Source: CAYYYA01 sp964517065 | GTDB taxonomy: Bacteria > Patescibacteriota > Patescibacteriia > UBA1558 > 2-01-FULL-52-15 | Length of the DNA stretch: 20,960 nucleotides | NCBI GenBank assembly: GCA_964517065.1 | Contig: CAZFBK010000015.1 | Location: 1 to 20,960 of the forward strand | Direction: 5' to 3' | Shown here: positions 15,448 through 20,960 of the stretch, in pieces | Layout of the letters: every line of letters starts with the position of its first letter | Position numbering within the stretch: position 1 is the stretch's first letter | Notes under the pieces: model-generated | What the model was told of the DNA's origin: nothing | Databases searched by the model: none | What the model saw: only the letters and a program-made list of their open reading frames with translations | Made by a program: the position numbers and the translations under genes

Positions 15448-15456
15448 TGCTATACT
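15448..15456 (+). promoter_or_regulatory. Extended -10 promoter adjacent to the start codon of the GT39-like gene
   Basis: TGC followed by TATACT (15451-15456) forms an extended -10 element; the matching -35 position (about 15428-15433, TGTTTA) is poor, as is usual for this type. The ATG at 15464 is eight bases after the -10, so transcription should begin at or next to the start codon, giving a leaderless mRNA. Confidence 0.55.
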
Positions 15457-15463
15457 ACAGACT

Positions 15464-17059
15464 ATGGTTCGACGGCTGCGTATCTTCATCATGAGCAACT
15501 GGGGTCTGATCTTGATTTTGTTATTAAGTTTGACCTTGCATTTGGCTATGGTTTGGCAAGGAGGCCAGCATAGCGTCTGGGAGTCACCAGATGCTAATAT
15601 CAACTGGCATTTCGCCCAATTGGTGGCTCAGGGTCAGAAACCGGCCTTTCCGGCAGATGGGTCTGAGCTCAAGGAATACCTGACTCCGCGCAGTGCTGTG
15701 GTGGTCGGTGATGCTATCGTGCCTGCTGGTTTCCTCGGCTTGATCTATCTCTACGGTATGTTAGCTGGATTATTTGGCTTATCATCATTGGTCTGGTGGA
15801 CAGCTATTATTAGTATGATAGCTGTTTTGTATTTTTATCTCTTGATCAAAAGTGTCTTTGGACAGCAGACTGCCTGGTGGTCTGCTGCTTTATTAACGAT
15901 TCACCCGGCTTGGTGGTATTACACTGACCGTAGTTTATTGCCAAATATTCTTTTCATCAGTCTTCTGATCATTGCTATGTACTACTGGCATGAGATGAGT
16001 CGGCGGGGTAGGGCACTTGATTTTGTTTTGGCGACTTTTTTCACCAGTATGTGTCTGGTAGTCAGACCGTCAGAAGTAATCTGGGTAGCATCCTCGACCA
16101 TTGTCTATCTGATTTTACAGCGGCGTCGGCTTTTTTGGTCGTCGCTTATCTGGCTGTTGATTGGCTTGATACCGCTGGCTTTGCTGGTAACCTCACATAG
16201 TTTAGATTTACGACAGTTAATTTTGGGCTCCGGGTATTCGGTAGCACAGAAAATAGGCACGAACGGTTTATCAAATATTTGGCAGGTAATCTTGCCTTTT
16301 GGGTTCCATCCGAGACTAATCCTGTATGTTATCTGGAATTTCCTTATCGTATTGATGTGGCCCTTTACGCTGTTGACAGGACTTGGGTATCTCTTAGCAC
16401 GCCGTTATTTCGTTGAGCATCGTCATCGATTTTATTTTTTCGGTTGGGCGGCGCTGAGTCTGTACCTGATAATCTACTACGGCAGTTGGCCACTGACCGA
16501 TAATCCCAATCCGGCGGCTGTGACCATCGGTATTTCCTATGTGCGCTATCTTTTGCCGGTCTATGTCTTCGGCTTGCCGTATTTAGCTTGGTTTTTATTA
16601 ACCTTTGGACGGGAATTCTTGCCTCACGTCCGCCGACTATGGCTCGGATTAATGTTCGGCGCCTTGGCTGTCTTCACCTTACAGACAGCTATTCTCCACG
16701 GTGAAGAGAGCTGGTGGTCACAGCGGCAGGATCTTTATGCCTATGATCAGATTGCCGGTCGGGTAGCGAAGGAAGTACCGGCTGATGCTATCATCCTGAC
16801 AGAACGGGCTGATAAATACCTCTGGCCGGCGCATACGGTGCTGGTGCCTCAAGGAGACGATCATTACCTAAACGCAGCTGAAGAATTATTGGAGCAGGGT
16901 AAAATGATCTATTATATCCGTCCTAGCTTGTCCGCTATCCAATTAGATTACCTGCAGACAAATTGGCAACAGTACAATCTGCATTTGGGGCCGATACTGT
17001 TTGATCAGGGAGGAGTTTCGGTCTATCCTGTAGGAATATATTCAACCGATGGTAACTAA
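15464..17059 (+). CDS. GT39/ArnT-like polytopic membrane glycosyltransferase (putative)
   Basis: A 531-residue protein with about ten or more membrane helices. The first is at 14-31, and there is a soluble tail (about 415-531). The loop after helix 1, VWESPDANINWHFAQLV (38-54), places acidic residues Glu40 and Asp43 where PMT/ArnT enzymes hold their catalytic Asp. IHPAWWYYTDRSLLPNILF (146-164) and SYVRYLLPVYVFG (358-370) resemble the conserved P-x-x-x-Y and R-Y-L-x-P motifs of that family. The enzymes use polyprenyl-phosphate-linked sugars on the outer face to modify glycans, lipids or proteins. The C-terminal alpha/beta tail resembles in layout that of the minus-strand 699-residue neighbour. 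It overlaps the next gene by 11 bases, linking it to the 490-residue anchored protein. Family placement is by motif; substrate and acceptor are unknown. Confidence 0.75.
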   Translation: MVRRLRIFIMSNWGLILILLLSLTLHLAMVWQGGQHSVWESPDANINWHFAQLVAQGQKPAFPADGSELKEYLTPRSAVVVGDAIVPAGFLGLIYLYGMLAGLFGLSSLVWWTAIISMIAVLYFYLLIKSVFGQQTAWWSAALLTIHPAWWYYTDRSLLPNILFISLLIIAMYYWHEMSRRGRALDFVLATFFTSMCLVVRPSEVIWVASSTIVYLILQRRRLFWSSLIWLLIGLIPLALLVTSHSLDLRQLILGSGYSVAQKIGTNGLSNIWQVILPFGFHPRLILYVIWNFLIVLMWPFTLLTGLGYLLARRYFVEHRHRFYFFGWAALSLYLIIYYGSWPLTDNPNPAAVTIGISYVRYLLPVYVFGLPYLAWFLLTFGREFLPHVRRLWLGLMFGALAVFTLQTAILHGEESWWSQRQDLYAYDQIAGRVAKEVPADAIILTERADKYLWPAHTVLVPQGDDHYLNAAEELLEQGKMIYYIRPSLSAIQLDYLQTNWQQYNLHLGPILFDQGGVSVYPVGIYSTDGN

Positions 17060-18521
17060 AATTTTTCGTTTTATTTTATTTTTACTACCGCCGATATTTT
17101 TTATCTGTATGGCGGTCATTGACCTGAATCCGAGTGGGGTCAGACATGTTCGCTATGATTTTAGTAAAGATTCGGCCGTTATTTCCCGGTTTTTCCCAGC
17201 CAATAGATTAGCCAAAGCCGGTACTGACGGACAGCAATTATTATCAGAACCGGTCTATTTTCATCTCCGCTATCCTCAGAATTATCAGCAGGCAGTGGTG
17301 AATATGGATTATAGTAATAAAGGTCAGGGTTTAGTTCAGCTCGGTCTGCAAGTGGCCAATGAGGGCGACTGGCAATATGAGTTGCAACCGATTGAAAATA
17401 GTAATCTCGATCAACTACAATGGCCCAAAATTGTAGCCGGTGGCACGACACTGTGGCAACGGGACGCCAAGTTCACCACGATCAATGATTTTTTGGAGAA
17501 CTATTATAATCTCAACAGCGCTGCGTATAATTTTGATTTGCTAAAAAAATATGTCATACCGGAATATCAGGCGACAACGACGGACACGACGATTGACCGG
17601 CTGATTCGCGGACAGTGGTCGCTCTATACCTATGTCAAGCAAGAGCCGTTGGATTGGCATTTCGATGTCGTTGATTTCAATCGTACCGTTGGTCCTGACA
17701 CTGTCACACTGGTAGTGAAAGACTGGCAGGGGAATGAGATTAAGCGTTATAATCTGCCTGATGACGGACAGGTAGGAGATCATGTCGGTGCTAGTGTAGT
17801 GCGGACATTGGATGTGTCATTAGCCGATTTACCTGAAGGAGTTTATAAACTGGAGTGGCAGGCCAATAATGATATTTTCATCCGTCAGATCAGGACCAAA
17901 CAACATCTTATTGCCTTCATTGATTCACTCTATCTGGCTAACAATCCGGAATATCATGATGGACTGCCTGATTTGAAGACTGACGCCACTACGTTATTAA
18001 CCACTGCGCGTACTATCGGTCTGTCCACGGCACATCCCCGCGGACTGCAATCAGTAACCATTGATGGACGTGCTCTGGCAGTAGCGACCGTGCATGATGA
18101 GGTCTTCACCTCAGTACGAACGAATGGCGTGGCTGCTATCGTCATGCCTCGGAACGATCTGATGATTCAAGGCGATGGACTATTTTATTTTGATCAGGAA
18201 CAGTATTTCAATCCGGAAGTGATTAAATTAAAAACTTTTGACCCAGCAGTCAATGCTAACTATGTCATTGCAGGCTATCAGTCACCAACTATTGATAGTG
18301 GTGGCATTCGCCATACCAGTACAACCTTTGATCTATCGAAAGCCTACGTGGACCAGCGTAGTATTCGTTTCATCATCTCTGCGCCGAATTACGTTGATCA
18401 GGGTAATGATATCAGTCTCAAGTCCGTTGACGTGACCTTATTCAAAGCGCCGTTGAAAGGCTGGCTGGCTATCACTCAAGCGTTATTTCAAGAATTATCT
18501 TATGTGGTCAAAAATCATTAA
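17049..18521 (+). CDS. Membrane-anchored extracytoplasmic protein of unknown family
   Basis: A 490-residue protein, not recognised. A single N-terminal hydrophobic helix (about 5-25, FRFILFLLPPIFFICMAVID) with a basic start acts as an uncleaved anchor or signal; no proper lipobox precedes Cys20. The remaining 460 residues are soluble and look beta-rich, with alternating hydrophobic strands (LVQLGLQVANEGDWQYELQP, VTLVVKDWQGNEIKRYNL). DLPEGVYKLEWQANNDIFI is reminiscent of Ig-like or cadherin-like folds with G-x-Y-x-L-x-W edges. After Met1, Cys20 is the only cysteine. The gene overlaps the upstream GT39-like gene by 11 bases and the downstream small membrane protein by 20. Translational coupling suggests a complex with the transferase on the outer face, perhaps binding or presenting the glycan acceptor. 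That role is inference only. Confidence 0.85.
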   Translation: MVTKIFRFILFLLPPIFFICMAVIDLNPSGVRHVRYDFSKDSAVISRFFPANRLAKAGTDGQQLLSEPVYFHLRYPQNYQQAVVNMDYSNKGQGLVQLGLQVANEGDWQYELQPIENSNLDQLQWPKIVAGGTTLWQRDAKFTTINDFLENYYNLNSAAYNFDLLKKYVIPEYQATTTDTTIDRLIRGQWSLYTYVKQEPLDWHFDVVDFNRTVGPDTVTLVVKDWQGNEIKRYNLPDDGQVGDHVGASVVRTLDVSLADLPEGVYKLEWQANNDIFIRQIRTKQHLIAFIDSLYLANNPEYHDGLPDLKTDATTLLTTARTIGLSTAHPRGLQSVTIDGRALAVATVHDEVFTSVRTNGVAAIVMPRNDLMIQGDGLFYFDQEQYFNPEVIKLKTFDPAVNANYVIAGYQSPTIDSGGIRHTSTTFDLSKAYVDQRSIRFIISAPNYVDQGNDISLKSVDVTLFKAPLKGWLAITQALFQELSYVVKNH

Positions 18522-18876
18522 ACAATCTTGGTTAGTTGATGCGACGATGTTGGCGAGTTTGAGCTATACCACTACGTTGCTGGTGGAGCAGCTGAAGCCA
18601 GGATTTTTCAGCAATAGCATGGATATTACTATTTTACTGCTATTGGCTGTGGCTTTGATTATTCTGGTCGTGGTCGTAAAGCCAAGTTATCGTCTGACGA
18701 AGTGGGCCGTTGGCTACTATGGACTGTGGTGCTTGGCTTTGCTCGGGCTATTTGCTAAGCTGGTGACAGGTTGGCTTGGTTGGACTTTCGGTCCTGCTCT
18801 GGCGCTGACCCTGCTCATTAGCGGCATTCTGGCGCTGGTCAGCTATTTTAATCAACATAACCAACACCATGGATAA
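18502..18876 (+). CDS. Small polytopic membrane protein of unknown function
   Basis: A 124-residue protein with three clear membrane helices (about 41-60, 66-88, 95-116) and a weaker one near 12-30, ending in a His/Gln/Asn-rich tail (NQHNQHHG). No family is recognised. Size and helix pattern recall small partner proteins of membrane glycosyltransferases, but residues characteristic of GtrA or DUF2304 are absent. It overlaps the 490-residue protein by 20 bases and the HIT gene by eight, so it belongs to the same tightly coupled unit. No Shine-Dalgarno sequence is visible. Confidence 0.72.
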   Translation: MWSKIIKQSWLVDATMLASLSYTTTLLVEQLKPGFFSNSMDITILLLLAVALIILVVVVKPSYRLTKWAVGYYGLWCLALLGLFAKLVTGWLGWTFGPALALTLLISGILALVSYFNQHNQHHG

Positions 18877-19264
18877 CTGTGTTTTTTGCCAAATTGTAGC
18901 TCGGATCTTGCCGTGTGATTTGGTTTATGAAGACGATCACTTTTTAGCTTTTTTAGATATTAATCCGGTGCGCCAAGGTCATACGCTGGTGATTTCGAAA
19001 GAGCACCATGCCTCAATAATTGATATGCCAGAGGCGCTTCTCGGTCAGTCATTTGTATTGTCACAACACATTATGCGGGCTATGAAGTCTGCTTTGGGTT
19101 GTGATTTTGTCATGGTATCGGTCGTTGGTACGGATGTGCCACATTTTCATATTCAGCTCATACCTCGAAGCTTCGATGACGGTTTGAAAGGTTGGCCGAC
19201 GATGAAGTATCAGGCTGACGAGTCAGAGCAGACCGCTGCAGCTATCAAACGTCAAATGTCTTAG
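18869..19264 (+). CDS. HIT-family nucleotide-binding protein with H-x-H-x-Q motif
   Basis: A 131-residue histidine-triad protein. The N-terminal CVFCQIVARILPCDLVYEDD is the typical start of bacterial HIT proteins, and FLDINPVRQGHTLVISKEH (28-46) is the conserved central part. The C-terminal motif reads HFHIQLIPR (92-100): the nucleophile-position His94 is kept, but the third histidine of the triad is Gln96. Standard HIT hydrolases have H-x-H-x-H; H-x-H-x-Q is found in transferase branches of the superfamily such as GalT and Ap4A phosphorylases. It therefore may act as a nucleotidyl transferase or phosphorylase rather than a hydrolase; this is inference. It overlaps the small membrane protein by eight bases and rmlB starts one base after its stop, so it may be linked to nucleotide-sugar supply. 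Confidence 0.9.
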   Translation: MDNCVFCQIVARILPCDLVYEDDHFLAFLDINPVRQGHTLVISKEHHASIIDMPEALLGQSFVLSQHIMRAMKSALGCDFVMVSVVGTDVPHFHIQLIPRSFDDGLKGWPTMKYQADESEQTAAAIKRQMS

Positions 19265-19265
19265 T

Positions 19266-20246
19266 ATGAAACTTTTAGTCACTGGTGGCTGCGGATTCAT
19301 TGGTAGTAATTTTATTCGTTATTGGTTGACGCAGCATCCTGATGATACTGTCGTCAATTTTGACGCGTTGACCTATGCTGGTAATCCGGCAAATTTGGCG
19401 GACTTGGCTACTCATGAAAAATATCAATTTATTAAAGGTAGTATTACCGACCGCCAAGTTGTAACCGAAGCGATGCAAGGAGTAGATACGGTTGTGCATT
19501 TCGCTGCTGAGTCGCATGTTGATAACTCGATTACGAATCCCTTAGCCTTTGTTGAGACCAATGTACTCGGTACAGCTGTTTTATTAGATGTAGCACGTCA
19601 GCTTGGTATCAAACGGTTTCACCACGTCTCTACCGATGAAGTTTTCGGTACGCTTGGTCAGGAAGGAACATTTACCAAATCAACGCCGTATGATCCGCGC
19701 AGTCCGTATTCTGCTTCCAAAGCGGCCTCTGATCATTTGGTGCGGGCCTATCATCACACCTATGGTTTGCCGGTGACAATTAGTAACTGCAGTAATAATT
19801 ACGGACCGTATCAATTCCCGGAGAAGTTTTTGCCCTTGATGATTATTAATTTAATTCAAGGAAAAAAAATACCAGTCTACGGCGATGGCAGTAATGTCCG
19901 TGATTGGCTTCAGGTACTTGATCATGTGCGCGGTATTGCAGCAGTATTACTCAAAGGAAAGATTGGAGAAACGTATTTATTAGGCGGCGGGACAGAGCTG
20001 TCCAATTTAGAATTAGCTAAAAGGGTTGTACGACTGATGAATAAAGGCGAGGATCAGATTGAATTCGTCACTGATCGTCAGGGACATGATTGGCGCTATG
20101 CCATCGACGCTTCAGCCAGTGAAGCTGAACTTGGTTGGAAACCGGAGACTGATTTTGACACCAGCTTGCAACAAACAATCGATTGGTATACAACCAATAC
20201 CAAATGGTGGCAGGATATCTTGTCCGGCGACTATAGAAAACAATAA
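19266..20246 (+). CDS. rmlB: dTDP-glucose 4,6-dehydratase
   Basis: A 326-residue extended SDR enzyme, the usual RmlB length. It shows the NAD-binding GGCGFIG (7-13), DALTYAGNPANLADL (33-47), the VVHFAAESHVDNSI signature (76-89), the dehydratase catalytic STDEVFG with Thr123-Asp124-Glu125, and SPYSASKAASDHLV with Tyr148 and Lys152. SNCSNNYGPYQFPEKFLPLM and YGDGSNVRDWL complete the family pattern. It converts dTDP-glucose to dTDP-4-keto-6-deoxyglucose, the second step to dTDP-rhamnose, and is followed after four bases by rmlA, which makes its substrate. rmlC and rmlD were not seen and probably lie beyond the right edge. dTDP-fucosamine-type products cannot be excluded. Confidence 0.95.
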   Translation: MKLLVTGGCGFIGSNFIRYWLTQHPDDTVVNFDALTYAGNPANLADLATHEKYQFIKGSITDRQVVTEAMQGVDTVVHFAAESHVDNSITNPLAFVETNVLGTAVLLDVARQLGIKRFHHVSTDEVFGTLGQEGTFTKSTPYDPRSPYSASKAASDHLVRAYHHTYGLPVTISNCSNNYGPYQFPEKFLPLMIINLIQGKKIPVYGDGSNVRDWLQVLDHVRGIAAVLLKGKIGETYLLGGGTELSNLELAKRVVRLMNKGEDQIEFVTDRQGHDWRYAIDASASEAELGWKPETDFDTSLQQTIDWYTTNTKWWQDILSGDYRKQ

Positions 20247-20250
20247 CGAG

Positions 20251-20960
20251 ATGAAGGGAATCATTTTAGCGGGAGGAGCCGGTAGCAGACTGTACCCTCT
20301 GACCAAAATCACCAGCAAACAATTATTGCCGATCTATGACCGGCCGATGATTTATTATCCCTTGCAAACCTTGATTGATGCCGGCATTAAGGAAATTTTG
20401 GTCATCTCCGATCCGGCTAATATTGGCAACTTTGTCCGTTTGCTCGGCAGTGGTAAGGATTTCGGCATCAAAATAACCTATGAAGTACAGGATAAGCCTG
20501 AAGGTTTGGCGCAGGCTTTCATCATTGGGGAGAATTTCATTGATGATCAACCTATTACTATGATACTTGGTGATAACGTCTTTGTTGGCGATGATCATTG
20601 GTTGCGTGACGCTATCACAAGCTTCAAAAGTGGTGGTAGGATTTTTGCCAAAGAAGTGCCTGATCCTGAGCGTTTCGGCGTTGTTACTTTCGACACAGCA
20701 ATGAAAGCGCTGACAATTGAAGAAAAACCCAAAGAGCCGAAGAGCAATTATGCTGTCACCGGTCTGTATATCTATGATCACACAGTAGTGGCCAAAGCCA
20801 AAAGCCTCAAACCATCGGCTCGAGGCGAATTAGAAATTACTGATATTAATAACTTATATTTGCATGAGGGCACACTCGACGTGCAGATGTATCAGGGGTA
20901 TTACCTCGATACGGGGACGTTTGATTCTCTGCTGGAAGCGTCGAATTTGATTGCGAAATT
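20251..20960 (+). CDS. rmlA: Glucose-1-phosphate thymidylyltransferase (C-terminus cut by window edge)
   Basis: The frame opens at ATG 20251 and stays open for 236 codons to the window end, so the stop is missing. The N-terminal nucleotide-binding loop is LAGGAGSRLYPLT, with Ser where the consensus has Thr, followed by KQLLPIYDRPMIYYPLQTL. ILGDNVFVG, EEKPKEPKSNYAVTGLYIYD, GELEITDINNLYL and LDTGTFDSLLEASN are near-textbook RmlA motifs. It joins dTTP and glucose-1-phosphate to dTDP-glucose and pyrophosphate, the entry and feedback-controlled step of dTDP-rhamnose synthesis. The sequence has passed the catalytic core, and some tens of residues should remain if it is a long-type RmlA. It lies four bases after rmlB and should be co-transcribed. 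Confidence 0.95.
   Translation, partial: MKGIILAGGAGSRLYPLTKITSKQLLPIYDRPMIYYPLQTLIDAGIKEILVISDPANIGNFVRLLGSGKDFGIKITYEVQDKPEGLAQAFIIGENFIDDQPITMILGDNVFVGDDHWLRDAITSFKSGGRIFAKEVPDPERFGVVTFDTAMKALTIEEKPKEPKSNYAVTGLYIYDHTVVAKAKSLKPSARGELEITDINNLYLHEGTLDVQMYQGYYLDTGTFDSLLEASNLIAK

Noticed and set aside
20323..20781. 152-codon minus-strand open frame at the right end
   Set aside because: It is antisense to the strongly conserved rmlA reading frame.
1..20960. Alternative genetic code (TGA read as Gly, as in Gracilibacteria/Absconditabacteria)
   Set aside because: TGA acts as the stop in several genes at family-consistent C-termini, and no conserved domain is interrupted by in-frame TGA.

Overview
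The window looks like a cell-surface glycan (exopolysaccharide or O-antigen-like) locus from an uncultured bacterium, most plausibly a Candidate Phyla Radiation/Patescibacteria lineage. That placement is an inference. It rests on dense packing with overlapping reading frames, scarce Shine-Dalgarno sites, moderate G+C, and a gene mix (GtrA, DUF2304, many GT2/GT4 enzymes, orphan membrane proteins) that I associate with those genomes. The genetic code is standard: TGA ends several genes, for example at 5917-5919, 11372-11374 and 13220-13222. No RNA gene, IS element or CRISPR array was seen.

Layout. (1) 1-2548, minus strand: a priming phosphoglycosyl transferase overlaps a Wzx-type flippase that runs off the left edge. 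(2) 2549-2743: a divergent promoter region holding an imperfect inverted repeat of GGGTCAG/CTGACCC units. (3) 2744-6953, plus: an exported subtilase with five FG-GAP-like calcium-loop repeats, a GtrA protein, an ALG5/DPM1-like GT2 and a UXS-like sugar-nucleotide SDR enzyme. (4) 7026-12567, plus: GT4, GT2, DUF2304, GT2, GT4, GT4, tightly packed behind a short gap with a hairpin. (5) 12788-13222, plus: a G+C-richer orphan gene with a near-consensus Shine-Dalgarno and a strong bidirectional terminator. (6) 13301-15400, minus: a 699-residue GT-C-like membrane protein. (7) 15464-20960, plus: a GT39/ArnT-like membrane protein, a membrane-anchored extracytoplasmic protein of unknown family, a small membrane protein, a HIT protein with an altered motif, rmlB, and rmlA cut by the right edge.

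How the genes may work together. The priming transferase loads a sugar phosphate onto undecaprenyl phosphate. GT2 and GT4 enzymes extend the glycan in the cytoplasm, with dTDP-rhamnose precursors from RmlA/RmlB and another nucleotide sugar from the UXS-like enzyme. The flippase exports the lipid-linked glycan. In parallel, the ALG5/DPM1-like GT2 enzymes and GtrA could make and flip lipid-linked monosaccharides used outside the membrane by the two GT-C-like proteins. The 490-residue anchored protein is the least explained member.

Two expression features stand out. Promoters sit almost on top of start codons at 2744 and 15464, so those mRNAs should be leaderless or nearly so. Clear Shine-Dalgarno sequences are present at only a handful of genes.
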